A stretch of DNA of 64,000 nt from Cladorrhinum sp. PSN259 (GCA_033725935.1 MU867098.1:1-64000); one strand, 5' to 3'; counted from the stretch's first letter, positions 23,979 through 36,213 are shown. The notes: generated by a model not told the origin, from the sequence alone. Program-made: numbers and translations.

Positions 23979-25672
23979 TCACCTCTTCCTGCTCTTGCCC
24001 GGCTTCAGCGCCACCAACTTCTCCGTTTGGGCAATCCACCTCTTTGCGAACTCTTCCTCAGTGAACCTGGTGGCAGATTTTCTCGCTCTGTGCCTCACGG
24101 CGTTGGGGTTTGGCAAGCTGAGCGCCTTCTCGAAGCCCTCAGCAAATTCGGTCGAGGTGGTGGCATGGAATCCTGCATAACGGGAATTAGTATCACATAC
24201 CATCTTTTCGGAGCAAAGATTGGACTCACCAGTCGGCTCCCCATCAACCTGAACCACAATGTCAAGCTTGGGCCCACCACTGTCATGCACAACCGAAATC
24301 AACCCAGCAGCCTGGTACTCGACAACGCCAATACCAAAGTGCTCGTTCCACATGCCATTAACACCGACGCTCGCCCTGCGTAACCACTGAAGAATCTCGG
24401 GCCACGACGCATCCAAGTGAAACTCGACCTTGTCCTTGATGTGCAGCTCGTTAACGAGCAATCTGAGCTTATAGACCCTCTTCGCGTCGTGATCATCCCT
24501 GACACTACCTACTAGCACTAGCTTGGCTCCCTCGGCAGCCTTGGAACCAAATTTCAAAAACTCGGCAAATGACTGCAAAATAAGATGATGGTTCTTTTCC
24601 GGGCGGAACTGAGCAATGTAAAGCAGAACCTTTTCCCTCTTCTTTTCACTCTCAGGCGAAACCTCAACCTCCTGTTCGAGCTCAAGCACGGCAACAGGTG
24701 GGTAAACAACAGCGATGGGAGGACTAGACGCCTTACGGAGGGGGCCCCAGAGCTTTTCAATGTGTCCCATAGTCCAGGTCGAGTTGGTCATGACAACATC
24801 TGCAGACGCACCAACCCGTGAGTAGATCTTGGCAAATAGCTTCCAGTATGACTTCTTCAGGGTTCCGCGGATGCCAACGCCCTGTCCGGCATTGACGCCC
24901 TGAGCACCAATAGCGGAGGACGGATCAAGGGACTCGAGCATGTCCGTTGAAATTGTGGGGTAGTGTACGTATGCGGCAGTCGGGACTTCAGGAAACAAGA
25001 ACTTGGACAGGCCAATGGCAAAAGCGTAGCCCATCGTATCAATAAAGATATCGGGAACGAGTAGACTAAAGGCATCCCAGGCGAGTATCATTGAGCCTAA
25101 AGACTGGCCGGCGAGGGTGAAGCGTGGCCACGTCGATGCGAGAACCCAGTGACGAGTAGAGAGGTATAAGAAATTGATCGTTGGAGGATGAAGATGAATG
25201 TTGAAGCGGTTCTGTATAGAAATGCAACAGTCAGTAACAGTTACAAGGGATCGACACAGAAAAGGGCAGGGCTTACCTCTACACGGGCTAGGATAGCTTC
25301 CTTGTTGACATCGTGATCGCCCGTGTAAACTATACATTTCGCCCTTGGCCAGCGCTGCTGTGTAGCCCGAATCGCAGCCCAGAGCACTCTCTCTCCACCC
25401 CCTCCGGCATTGCAAAAGGGATGGAAGAAGCCCACTATGCCATCCCAGTCATCATCCCCGCCCTTTGCGCTCGGGACGTCACCCCCAAAGTTCTTCTCGT
25501 CGACCTCAATGAGCTCGAGGATATGTGATCGCCGACCATCCGTCTTCTTGAGAAGGTACCACGCCAACAGCGCTCCGACGGCGCGCCGGAACAGAGGTGC
25601 GAAAATGAGGATTGCCAGGGGCGTAAGACACGCTACGGGAACTACGGCGAGAGAAAAGAAAGCTGACGGCAT
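23979..25672 (-). CDS. ALG11: ALG11 alpha-1,2-mannosyltransferase
   Basis: This ER membrane enzyme adds the fourth and fifth mannoses, from GDP-mannose, to the cytosolic-face dolichol-linked oligosaccharide for N-glycosylation. Three exons (25672-25277, 25211-24230, 24172-23979) give 523 aa. There is an N-terminal hydrophobic anchor (FFSLAVVPVACLTPLAILIF). The family signatures are GFFHPFCNAGGGGERVLW, CIVYTGDHDV, VHYPTISTDML, LLYIAQFRPEKNHHLILQSF and the glycosyltransferase-4 EHFGIGVVEYQAAG with the E-x7-E pair. Both introns are canonical, and splicing restores ARVE-NRFNIHL and GEPTG-FHATTS. The length is normal for the family. It shares a roughly 0.7-kb divergent control region with the COX18 gene. 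Confidence 0.95.
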
Positions 25673-26384
25673 TCCGAAGGACCCGTGCTTTCTCCTTCAT
25701 GTGTTGGCGTCGCGACGGAAGGGAGCCCTTGTCTTTGGCGTCCTCGGAATCTTTGGGCTTGTCCGAGTCTTCCACAGGAGGACGTCTTGCAGCCACCTCT
25801 TGGGACTGGGATTCCGAAGCTTCCCGGCGGGCAGCTACCTGGGCTAACTGAGCTGCCTCGTGGGTTGACAGAGGCAGAGGGGGGGAGGCGGATCGGGATC
25901 TCGAGAGGCTCCCTATGCTTTCGAGAGTTGCGAGTGACGACGATGAAAACGAAATTAGGAGATGGTAAAGGAGGATTAGGAGAAACCAAAAGAATCAAAA
26001 GGTAATTTATGTAAACAATCTGTCTTACTGAGCCTTTCACTTTCGTCTTGTCTTGAAGGTCACAGCTGAATGCTGATTGCTGTTGAAGGTTGAAGGTGTT
26101 GTTGTATGCGGTAAAGTTGGTCACAGCACATGAACAAACCCAAAAGGTGTCCCATTGACGTACCACCAGCGCGCACTTCCCTGTCGTGGCCCCACGCTCT
26201 GTGGGTTGTGGAACAGAAAGCTTCCACAACAGGGGGCCCCTTGCCGATTTAGCGGGTCTCGGTTGCCAAGAAACTCAATTCCTAGGACCGCTTGGTGGGA
26301 TGGTGGATGTTTGAGCAGCTACACCTCAGTTGCACTTTCAACGTCAACTCCTAAAAATAAAAAAAAATAAAAAATAAACTTGCC
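25673..26384. promoter_or_regulatory. Divergent promoter region, ALG11 / COX18
   Basis: These 712 bp separate two head-to-head start codons, so both promoters lie here. ORFs inside it have no family features. An A-rich tract immediately precedes the COX18 start. Confidence 0.55.
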
Positions 26385-27578
26385 ATGGCCATCACCACCT
26401 TGAGGGCCTTGGTGCGGCTCCCATCCATACGATCAAGATTATCAGCATCAACAACAACTACAACAACTACAACAGCAAGAAGCTATTCTTCCTCTCTTCG
26501 GCCCCCAAGCCTCCTCACTCACCACACTCGGCCACAGCTGCTGCTGGGAAGCAGACATCTCATCGGCACCCATCCAAAGAGGTCATTCTCCCTCGCTGCC
26601 CCAGTCGAGGCAGCAATCTCCCAGACGGAGCATCTGCTCTCATATATGCACGCCGCGACCGGAACTCCCTGGTACATCACCATCCCCCTCTTCGCCCTCG
26701 TCTTCGGCATCGTGAGGCTCCCGACGACCATCTATCTCGCCAAACGTGCTGCCAAGGCTCGCAAACTCTTGCCGCTCTCTCGTGCTAATGCAGTAGCTTC
26801 CAATAAGGCCATCATGCACAGGCTACCTCATGCCGGGTTCATCGGGCATTCAAAAGCTGTCAAGAGCTTCGGAGAAGAGCAAAAGCAGCGGCTGAAGAGA
26901 TTCAATAAAGAGTGGGCCTTGCAACCGTGGAAAGTCTTTCTGGCCCAGGCGTTTCCCTTGCCCATCTGGCTTCTGGGTATCGACGCAATAAGGAGGCACT
27001 GCGGTGGCCCCGCCGGATTTCTGTCTCTGCTGTCTACCAGTGCGCGCAAGTCAGCAGAAGCCAACTCTGCTGGTGCCGGAACCGCGGTTGATACTGCTGT
27101 AGCCAACAGCCAGATTCAGGACGCCGTGGTATCCCAAGGCTTTGATCCATCCCTGATGACGGAAGGGTGTCTGTGGTTCACAGACCTTACCGTTTGTGAT
27201 CCTTATGGCGTCCTCCCGTTCGCACTATCAGCGCTGATGCTGTTCAATATGAAGCCATGGCGTAGTGACAGAATGCATGTTCTCCTCGGCACCAAAGCAA
27301 AGGACGCCAGCGTGGAACTCCCCAAACGTTGGGTTGTAGTGGCCACCCGGTCGCAGTTGCTCTTGTGTTTGGCAATCGGGCCCGTCACAATGTCCCTTCC
27401 AGCAGCGATGCATTTATACTGGCTATCCACGCTCGCATCCTCTTCTTTGCTACAGAGTGTTATTTCTCGAGCTGTTACCAAAGCGAGTCCTACAATAGCT
27501 ACACCCGAATGGGCGAAAGGACGAGATGAAATAATTATCCGACCAACTCGAGAGGCATATCCTTTGCAAAAATTGTAA
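26385..27578 (+). CDS. COX18: COX18/OXA2-type mitochondrial inner-membrane insertase
   Basis: This single-exon gene encodes 397 aa of the YidC/Oxa1/Alb3 superfamily. It has an Arg/Ser/Thr-rich mitochondrial presequence (residues 1 to about 65). The first core helix follows TGTPWYITIPLFALVFGIVR with the family-typical conserved Arg (VRLPTTIYL). A basic matrix loop (KAVKSFGEEQKQRLKRFNKE) and later hydrophobic helices follow (PWKVFLAQAFPLPIWLLGID; DPYGVLPFALSALMLF; LLLCLAIGPVTMSLPAAMHL then WLSTLASSSLLQ). Cox18 homologues export the C-terminal part of Cox2 across the inner membrane. The ELxxL-type lipid insertion order and the absence of the long C-terminal ribosome-binding tail favour COX18 over OXA1. 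Confidence 0.85.
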   Translation: MAITTLRALVRLPSIRSRLSASTTTTTTTTARSYSSSLRPPSLLTHHTRPQLLLGSRHLIGTHPKRSFSLAAPVEAAISQTEHLLSYMHAATGTPWYITIPLFALVFGIVRLPTTIYLAKRAAKARKLLPLSRANAVASNKAIMHRLPHAGFIGHSKAVKSFGEEQKQRLKRFNKEWALQPWKVFLAQAFPLPIWLLGIDAIRRHCGGPAGFLSLLSTSARKSAEANSAGAGTAVDTAVANSQIQDAVVSQGFDPSLMTEGCLWFTDLTVCDPYGVLPFALSALMLFNMKPWRSDRMHVLLGTKAKDASVELPKRWVVVATRSQLLLCLAIGPVTMSLPAAMHLYWLSTLASSSLLQSVISRAVTKASPTIATPEWAKGRDEIIIRPTREAYPLQKL

Positions 27579-27741
27579 AAAAAAAAAGGGAAAGACAAGT
27601 CTTCTTAAAACAGAGCATAAACACCAAACTCCAAAACACGCCGTCATGTAAATACAACAAAAACTCAAACAACAAAAGAAAAGCAATATCCCTCGTGTCA
27701 TTTACATCATGCCAACCACTTCCCAGAACCCATCACAAAAC

Positions 27742-28683
27742 TCAGCCCAGAAACACCGCCAACAAAACGATCGTCAAAATCACAGTCAGTACCAGCAGCA
27801 AGCAGCACGCCTTGCTCCTCGCATTCTTCTGATACCTCGCCGCCGACCGCAGCTCCGCGTCAGCTCCCCTCGTGTCGACTAGCACGTTCTGAACATTGTT
27901 GCCAATGGTGTCAAGCACCTCGCCTTGCTCGTTGACGATCTGCGCCACCTGCTGGAACAGCACATTCAGGTCGCCCACACCCTGCTCGATATTGCGGATC
28001 TCTTCCTCGCGCTCAATGATCAGGGCTTCCTGGAAGTCGACTTCATCTTGAGGGGCGAGGCGGATGAGTTCTTGTTGCTGGAGGAGCTGCGGCGAGGAGG
28101 ATAACTGAGATTGTTGGGGAGGGGGGCCTTGATCCGAAGTCGGATCGATGGTTGCGCGGGCGGCGGAAACTGATGCCTTTTGCTTTTCGAGGGCGGTGCG
28201 TTGAAGGGATTGGAACTCGGAGAGGGAGGATTGGAATTCACGAGAGAGTTTTTGCTGCTGGTATTTTTGTGATGGCTACATGGAGTGGAGGGGTTAGCGT
28301 ATATACTAAAAAGATGGTGCGTGGATGGTGTAGTGTGGGTATGGATAACGAGAGAGAGGGGTAAGTAGAACGACAATAAAACGTACAGTAACTTCCTCCC
28401 ATGCCTGAATCCTCTTGACACCCTCGCCGACTTGCTTGAATAACTCGCGCGACTCTTCGATCAACTCGTGGACTCGTTCTCGCACTCGTGGTGTGTCTCG
28501 GCGGGTTCCGAGGTGGCCGACTTCTCCGCTGAGGCGTTGGTTGTTGCCGTTGAGCTTGAAGAGCTTGTTCATCAAGTCTTGCGACAGCCGAGAGAATTCC
28601 GGATCATCGGCGTAGGCACCGCCCGAGACGTTGCCCCGAGGGCGGTTGCCCGCTTCGAGGGAAGAAAGCTGGTCGAATGACAT
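27742..28683 (-). CDS. PEP12: PEP12-type syntaxin (Qa-SNARE)
   Basis: Two exons (28683-28387 and 28275-27742, intron GTACGT...GTAG) give 276 aa, joined as WEEVT-PSQKYQQQ. The start at 28683 (MSFDQLSSLEAG) is preferred over an in-frame upstream Met because it matches the family's N-terminus. Visible parts: an N-terminal three-helix region (FSRLSQDLMNKLFKLNGN; LREFQSSLSEFQSLQ-like heptads), a t-SNARE helix (IIEREEEIRNIEQGVGDLNV and onward, with the zero-layer Gln in VFQQVAQIV-like context) and one C-terminal membrane anchor (CCLLLVLTVILTIVLLAVFL). Pep12 homologues mediate Golgi-to-endosome/vacuole fusion. It is divergent from NDC1 across a 0.56-kb spacer. Confidence 0.9.
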
Positions 28684-29246
28684 TGCGATAAGGGAAACCG
28701 AAATGGGCAGCCGTTTCAAAGGAACAAGAAAAGCGGCAAATATAAATGAGCGATTACAATCGGTTAGCTGGCCGGGCGGCGGAGTTGGTCGTCGTCTGAT
28801 TATTATACTCGATATCGGGGGCTGATTGCGTAATTCACCGACGACGACAATCGGATCAAGTGAGTGTGGGTGATGATGGATATTGCGGGAATGTTGGCTG
28901 CCTGTGACAGTGGGAGGTTCCGCTGAGACACAGCGACCTGAACGGCCCGGGGGCGGGCCTGGTTCGCGCCCCTGGACCCTTGCTTGCGCATTCTAAAGGG
29001 CAACGACGTAATTGGAAAGCTTCAGGCCAATCAAGTGAAAGCAAGTGGGGACCTTGAATCTGCTTTGGGTGCTCCATCCAACGCGTCCAAACCGTCACCC
29101 AGGTTCCTGCAGCTATTTTTTATTTACAAAGAAGTCGCCAGCAGGACCCAACCAAAAGTAAGTATTCCGACGACACGACAACACAACACCGCGCAAGACC
29201 GAAGCCCGACCGTCGACTTACAACGGACATGCAATAGAGTGCAAAA
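28684..29246. promoter_or_regulatory. Divergent promoter region, PEP12 / NDC1
   Basis: This 563-bp head-to-head spacer has no supportable ORF. It must hold both promoters and 5' leaders. Confidence 0.55.
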
Positions 29247-31241
29247 ATGGCGGGCGCTACAGCTAGGCGGTTGCCCTACAAGGACTTTTTGCAACCAGCC
29301 CTGCAGCGACGGTTTGCGACTTCGGGTCTGGTCATACTGGTGATCGCTTACCTCCAGGGACTCCTGCTGGCAAGCTGGAACTCTTGGTTCTGGTCGTGGT
29401 TCCCAATCGGCCCGGCTGGTGTGCGCACCTTTTTCATCTTTCTGTCGGGTGTCTCAATCATCATCTTGCGAATTCACCAGTACCACCCGGGAGTGCGCAC
29501 CTCGTCGTCCGCCGCCAACACCTTGGTCCGCAACATATGGAGTCTCAATACCGCCGAGGCTGTCTTCTCGTACTTGAGCTCGGCATTGCTCTTCAGCCAG
29601 ATCTACCTGTGGTGTATGTCGGATGACTCTGGGCTCGAATGGGTCACATATTATATGGGTGACCGCGCAAGGCTCAACGAGAAGGCCGTGTTCTTTACCA
29701 CCCACTGTGCTATTCTCGGCATTTACCATGGTGTTTTACATCTCATCAGCGATACCGACCGGTTGACCTTCGGCGTTGCGAGACCAAAGAACAAGCAGGA
29801 GGCGCAAGACCCCGCGAAAAGGGCGTTGGAAGAAGGAGATTCAGGAACCCAATGGCAGCGTCTCGGAAACCAAATGCCAGAGATTGTGGTCTACACTCTC
29901 ACCCAGTCGCTGACAGGCACGACTCTCACTATGGTTGTCTACGTGCTTTTGTTGCGCACAACGATCTGGCAGACCCTCATGATGCTTCTGAGGCCCATCT
30001 ACAACCTGCCGAGGACCAACATGACTCCGTCCACCCTGCCTTTCTCGTTCTCCATGATTGCGCGGTGTCTCTGGGTCAGCGTTCTTTTGTCTCTCTCTTG
30101 GTCCATCGCCAACGCTGCGTTTTCGCTCTTCCTGGTGAAGAATCCGCTTAAGAACAATCAGCCACTGAGCTCTGAATCCAAAGACTCTAACGGAAGTCTT
30201 CTCAACGGACTGAAGCAGAAGAAGCTTTCTATCAAGGTATTTTCTTCTTTTTTAAACCCACTTGCTTCGCTCACTTACTGATGCTTATCCCAGTGCTTCG
30301 CAATGTGGGAACTAGCCTACATAGCCAGAGACTTCCCCGAGCGGCGCAAAGCAATCTACGAAGATCTCGACAGGAAGAACGGACCAATGTGGTCGCAGGT
30401 TTATGAAATATGTCTGCAAACCCTCAAGACCATCGAAACAAACATCGACTCTTATAACGCTCCTGCACCTGCTCCCTCTTCCACCACTCAATCTTATGCT
30501 TCAGTAGTAAAGAAAGAAAGAACAACAGCAGCACCAAGGGACTCCCCCATCTTCGCTCCCTCACCTTCACCCAAAAAGGGAGCATTCCGCTCTACGGTCG
30601 AGAAGACAATCTCAAACGTGGCAACCTCGCCAGGCAAAGAACCAGTCTTCAGCCCCGCCGCCAAACAGATACTGGGCTCTACCAAAGACCAGTTACTCAG
30701 AGCGCAGACCGAACTGACGGGGTCGGACGATACGACGGGTCTAATAAGGGAGTACGCAACTAAGCTCATCAAATCCCCGCTCGGCCGCATCTTTCGACAG
30801 GAATATTCTCGCAGGTTGACTCAAGCGGTTCTGGGGCAGCCTTACGCGGAACCAAGCCTGTACATGAACGCTTCTTACGCGCTGAGCGGGCTCGCCGTTA
30901 AGAGTCTTAACGAAGATAAGTACGGAAACGTGCAGAGGGACGTGGCCGCCATTATACGCGGCATCACCTCTGTCATCAACAAGCTGGAAGCGTTTAAAGC
31001 AACATTGGGGGTTCATTGGACTGATGTTGAGTTTTCTTCCGAGTCCGAAACAAAATGCAAAGAGGTGGATGAGATTCTGGTTGCGCTGAAGGATTCCCTG
31101 GGTGAGTTGCTCGATGCTTTTGGTCCTTATGCTAGGGATCTGAGGTTGAGTTTGGGGGATGTTAGGGTCGCGAGGGAGGCGGCAGGGTTGGGTAAGGAGG
31201 ATAATGGAGAGGAAATGGGCGAGATTGTGAGGAGGAGATGA
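29247..31241 (+). CDS. NDC1: Nucleoporin NDC1
   Basis: The product is 645 aa from two exons, 29247-30236 and 30294-31241, joined as LSIK-CFAMWELAYIA. Ndc1 anchors the nuclear pore complex, and in yeast the spindle pole body, in the nuclear envelope. The N-terminal half has about six hydrophobic segments (for example SGLVILVIAYLQGLLLASW; TFFIFLSGVSIIIL; VFSYLSSALLFSQIYLWCM; TLTMVVYVLLLRTTIW). The signature Arg-Phe opening (LQRRFATSG) and the post-membrane LAYIARDFPERRKAIYEDLD match the family. The C-terminal half is soluble: a Ser/Pro-rich linker, then a helical domain. The length is typical. Confidence 0.9.
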
Positions 31242-32542
31242 TGAGGAGCAGAAGGGCAGTGGGCTAGAAGGGAGTCAAGAGAACCAAAAAAAGGATTAGG
31301 ATTAGGGATTAGTTTGTCGTGATTGATACCATGTTAGGAAGCGCAAGAGGAAAGAAACAGATTCTATAGAAAAGAACTGCGTAAAGAGCAGCAAAGCGGG
31401 ATTCTTGTTAAAATTGTATGATATTGGGTTTATTGTTTCGTATTTTTTTCCCTTCATGATGGATAGGGCGAGAGGAGTTTAGGAGGTTATTCAATAAAGC
31501 GCAAGAATAATGAAGAAAACAAAAACAGCATAAAATTCCTGGATGAATTATCGTCATGTCTGATGTTGTGCTTCTTCTAGTGAAAGATGCGATGGATGGC
31601 ATTGCATGCATGATCATGAGTTATTATTCCCGCGAAAAAATACTCAACATCATTTCATTCATCCCCTTCATCCCCTTCATACTGTATCATCCATCTCCCT
31701 CCCCTTCTCCAGCTTCATTTTACTCCCTCACTTTCACATTCATATCACACACACCAAAAACAGAAACAGAACTGGCCAAAAAGAACCGTATATTAATTAT
31801 CAACCACCCCCAAATTTTCCTTAATCCCCAATATTCCTTATACAATACAGTAATACAACCGCTGAAAACCCACCAAATAGCGGGAAAATGAGACTACCGC
31901 GGAGGGAGAGAGAGAAAGGAAAAAACAACTCCAACCCCGTCCGTCGAAGCCCCAAAGTGTCGCAAATCAAGAAAAGAAAGAGCACCCACTAGAGCCCAGA
32001 TGCTAAATCTCAACCAAGAGAAGAAACCCGTCTTTGTTGTGTTGCTCATGTTTGAGGAAGCAACATGCCACGATGCTTCCACCCTTTGCTGGGTTGTACT
32101 CGTCCCTCTCTCTCTCTTTGCTATTTCCTCATCCACCCCACCTCCATACCTGTTCAAAAAATTAGAGTGCGCTCCGTTTATCAGTCTATGTCGGCCTCAA
32201 AACATTTCTAGGAGGCTGACGCTCTGATGAAAATCCAGACGACCCGATATCTCCGAGATATACCGATGGCGGTGTCGTCTGGCGTGAAACCAAGTGCAAA
32301 CTGAAAACTCCCTGATGTCATCCATCCCATAGTCTCTGATGTTGCCATTGCTTGAACTCGCTCTCCTGTGGTATCGTCCCAAGGTATCCATGGCGGAGGA
32401 ACGAGCTACACAGACGAACACGGTTCTTCCGCCATACTACAACGTCACGATATCCTCACTAAGTGACGAAAATTATATGCCCACCACGCTGTAATGTTGA
32501 AGTAGAACCTCAACACGAAACAAGGAAAATGGCTTGACAGGC
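31242..32542. other. Intergenic region between convergent genes
   Basis: This 1.3-kb stretch holds the 3' ends of NDC1 and EAF3. It is AT-rich with a CTCCCT-type tract near 31690-31720. I see no gene. Confidence 0.55.
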
Positions 32543-35173
32543 TCAAGGATGCCTCGCCTTCTCGAGGTACTCCTGGCCCGGCGTCTCGTACTCACGGACA
32601 AAGTACTTGGTCACATGGCGCGAGAACCAGTCAGTAAACTTCTGGATCTCATCACGAAGGCGGTTAGCCGATTGCTGGTCCATGTTCGTCTGCGCAATTA
32701 GCTCAGGCATGGTGACTGCATGATCATTAGTACTCGATTCAACCACGTGAAGAACAAAGTAGGCATAATAACATACCAAGAAGACGAGCCAAATGCTCTG
32801 CGCCGTATGTATCCTTGGCGCCTTTGTGGTTGGGATCTTTTCCAGAAGCCCAGAGCTCGCGCATCTCATTATACTGCACACGCTCAAAGCGATAGAGAAG
32901 GATCCGGCCGACGCAGCGATGAAAGTACTCACGGAAACCTTCTATGGTTTCTTCCATGATGTCAAGAGCAGCGCTGCCTGGCTCATACTTTGGACGCTCG
33001 TCAGCGAGATAGTCATCGAAGATCTCGTTGGCGGGATGAGGATGTGGGAGAGGGACAAGTTGAAGGCTCTTGGTCACGTTCTCCCAGTCATCAACCAGCA
33101 GGGCCTTGAGGTGGTCAGGCATCGGTATCTTAATCGAAGGCCGGTTGTGGAAGTTGTCCTCCTGGAAAGGCTGTTAGTTTGCTGCATATGGATTCATAAC
33201 GGTTGATGTCAATATTTTCAGTCACTCTGGTCGATCCACTTGGACGACCAAAAAGATGAATCCTAAGTTGCGAATAAACAGAAAAAAAAAAAAAAGAAAA
33301 AAGCGAAGCAGTGTTGTCGTGATTTTCCCTGCTCACTTGAGCTGATGTACACAAAGTGCTGCGCTGCGTGTGTCCTGAGGCTGCAAACATACACTGAACA
33401 ACTCTCTCAAAGCTGGCGTCACCGTCCGCCTAGGTTTGACTCCAGCGATCGGGTAGCTGTAACGCGGATCCATTCCCTCCCAGTACTCTTCCTGCCGGGC
33501 GCTCAGCGTGCCTTCAGTCCAAAGCTTCCTGGTCATTGGATGTCTGAATTTGGGCTCTGGGTCATCCTGGAACTTGTATGGCTGATTGAGAGCTTCGTTG
33601 ATCTTTGGGTCAAAGTATCTCGGCAGCAGGATCTCTGTAGACTCTTTCATGATGGGTTTGGACGGCATCTTGAACCGATCGTCCTTCTTAGCTGCGGCAG
33701 CGGCCCAAAGCGCTTCCTTCTCCTGGAAACTCATCTCGGATTCTGGCGTGGGAGATGCTCTCTTGCGTTTGGAACAATAAGATTTTGCGACTCGGCCACT
33801 CGCACATGACCTAGTGACACGAGTCGTCGTGGTGACAATGGTCGATGAAGGATGAGCCATAATGGTGACTTTTGTTGTTGTTTGTCGACCAAAACGAGGG
33901 GCGAACCAGGTGGTGGCCCCGAATTTGGGGGAACAGTTGCCAGCAGCGAATGCTGGCGTCGAGAAGAAGAAAAAAATAGAGCTGCTTGCTACATCTGTTG
34001 CTTGCGAACGAATGCTTGCTGAATTTTGCTGATCGGAGACTACTTGAACAGATTTGGGCGAAAGATGAGTTATTGCGGGGACGATGGATCAAGAAAGACA
34101 GGGCTGCGAAAAAGTAGAGTTCAGGGGTGGTAGGTTATTGACAATCGAGATATCGAGGGGCCCAAAAAGACAAATCGCGGAAGGCACGACTCGGGAAAAT
34201 TGTTGCAGCCTGCAGTCGTCGGGAAGGTGCAGTGGCCGGTTCCTTCGTCCTTGATTTTGTGGTTGTTGGGACGAAATTATCTGGTTTTGTCTTCCTGTAG
34301 TGTGGACTGCTGCTATTGTCCATGCAGCCTGTCCAAGAGCACAACCTCGAAGGATTTCTGGATCTGGTCGTATGGTCGGTCTCGACTCCTTGAGCGTGCT
34401 GATGTTGCTGCTTGTGTCCAGATGACTCGCTCCGCGCCGAGCGGGAACGGCATCAGTGAAGACGGTGGTGCTCAGTGCTCTCCAAGCACTTGTCCATCCT
34501 TTTGCTACTGAAGAAACCTACTTTTTGTGGGAGAACTTTCTCGCCGTGGCCGAGCACTGAATTCTGAACACACCTTAACCTTAACTCAAAATGCGAAAAA
34601 CAGCACTTGCTGATTGTTGTTCAGTTGAGATGACCAAGAAAGGACAGACCCTAAATATCCAAAAGAATACGCGACAAATATTTTGACCAAAACAAGAGTT
34701 GCCGAAAAAGAAGTACAACTTACATGCTCAAGATCATAATCTCTAGCTCTACGCTGCCCATGACGTCCGCTGGCCGTCGTCGTGCCTCCATGGGTCCGCT
34801 CCTCACTTCCCCGGGCAGAGCTCATATCCGATCCGCCAGCGCGACCACCGGCACCGCCGATGCCCGAGGCGCCTCCCTTCTTTGCCGACTTGCTCGCGTT
34901 CTTGCCGGCCTGAAGAGTCTTGTACTGGGAGAGCAGCTGTGAAGCGAGATCTTTGTTCTCGTCGGTGAACTTGCGAACGCGATCCTGGGGGACCCAGTCG
35001 TCCCAGCTACTCTTCCAGCCCTTATAGTGGATCTTATACTGCCAGCCATCGGCGTTTTCTGCGGGCATGACGTCCAGAATCTTGGCCTCATACAACATCT
35101 CCATGTGAAAGCAGAGCACACGCTCATCCTTGGAGAAGGGAGCCTGTGCTGCTTGAGTCTGCTTTGGTGGCAT
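32543..35173 (-). CDS. EAF3: EAF3-type chromodomain/MRG protein (NuA4 and Rpd3S subunit family)
   Basis: The model is 35173-34724, 33161-32777 and 32715-32543, giving 335 aa. Exon 1 encodes a chromo-barrel domain (KDERVLCFHMEMLYEAKILD; YKIHYKGWKSSWDDWVPQDR) and a Gly/Ser-rich linker ending RARDYDLEH. Exons 2-3 encode the MRG domain (EDNFHNRPSIKIP; LLVDDWENVTK; LLYRFERVQY; EHLARLLVTMPELIAQ). Chromo and MRG halves are both needed for this family, and frame and phase (0) agree across the join. The linking intron (34723-33162) is 1562 bp, against 57-130 bp for most introns here, and it contains another coding-looking ORF. Members bind methylated H3K36 and act in histone acetyltransferase and deacetylase complexes. 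Without splicing, exon 1 would run on to a stop at 34586 as a chromodomain-only product. Confidence 0.85.
33333..33860 (-). CDS. Unrecognised ORF nested in the EAF3 intron (same strand)
   Basis: This 175-codon ORF lies wholly inside the 1.56-kb EAF3 intron. Composition is protein-like: a Thr/Arg-rich start, then FQEKEALWAAAAAKKDDRFK, HPMTRKLWTEGTLSARQEE, YWEGMDPRYSYPIAG and TPALRELFS. I do not recognise a family. After ELFS there is a good donor (GTATGT at 33392). A 51-bp intron to 33342 would end the protein as ...ELFS-LK. Alternatively the donor is in phase with the EAF3 MRG exon at 33161, which would make this an alternative first exon of an MRG protein lacking the chromodomain. Calling it a real gene is inference from composition and length. 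Confidence 0.5.
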   Translation of the reverse strand: MAHPSSTIVTTTTRVTRSCASGRVAKSYCSKRKRASPTPESEMSFQEKEALWAAAAAKKDDRFKMPSKPIMKESTEILLPRYFDPKINEALNQPYKFQDDPEPKFRHPMTRKLWTEGTLSARQEEYWEGMDPRYSYPIAGVKPRRTVTPALRELFSVCLQPQDTRSAALCVHQLK

Positions 35174-35920
35174 TTTGTCTTTGGTTGGTCGTGAATTGAA
35201 GATGATAAGGTCAAGACCCAAGGGTCATCTGATGACTGAAAATAAAAGGCAAGTCGGATATCGAAGTTTTGATGAGTGCAAATATAAGAAAAATGAAGAA
35301 TGTGAAAGTTGTTGAGAGAAGTTGAAGCTCTGATTCTTATCGATTACGGCCGACGCGCGTTTGTCTCGAGAACTTTGGACAAGAAGTTCAAGCGAGAGCA
35401 GCAAATTCGGCAGCAGCGACCTTATCAAAGCTCGGACGGATAAAAGAAAAATGAAGCGTTGAGTCGGTAACTCTCAAGAAGAAGGCGCAAGTGGATTGGA
35501 CCAGGGATGATGAATGTGTGAGGGGAGAGAGCACAAAAGCCTCTCACAATGATAGGAGGACCAAGGAGTGAGAAGGGGCACGGATCAAGGAAAATCACGG
35601 GAACACGTGAAGCAGCCATTTCTAGCGCGTAGAATCATTGGACATCATTCCGCGTTCAGCTCTCACAAACCTCCTCTCACATCAAGTTCATATCGTCATC
35701 TCATTTTTTTCCCTAAATCTATGCGTCTCATTCGAAGTTCATCTCATGAGGATTCAAACTAAACCGAGTTAACATTCCAACCCCGTCCATTCAACAGACA
35801 ACACGCAACTAGACCGACCATCAACCTCCAAGCACAACCCTCATAATTACACTACCGTCACAACCTTGGAACGACAAGCCTTCACTACTTCATTATCACC
35901 ACCATTAAAAACCAACAAAC

Positions 35921-36007
<87 letters not shown>

Positions 36008-36174
36008 ACAAACCACCCCCCCCCCCCCAAAAAAAAAAAAAAAACAACAAAACAAAAAAAAAAAAAAAAACACAAAAAAAAACACGCGACAAACCGCTCA
36101 NNNNNNNNNNCCACAAAACCTTGGAACCACACCCATACAATAATAAAATAACCCACCCATTAAAAACAAAAAAA

Positions 36175-36213
<39 letters not shown>

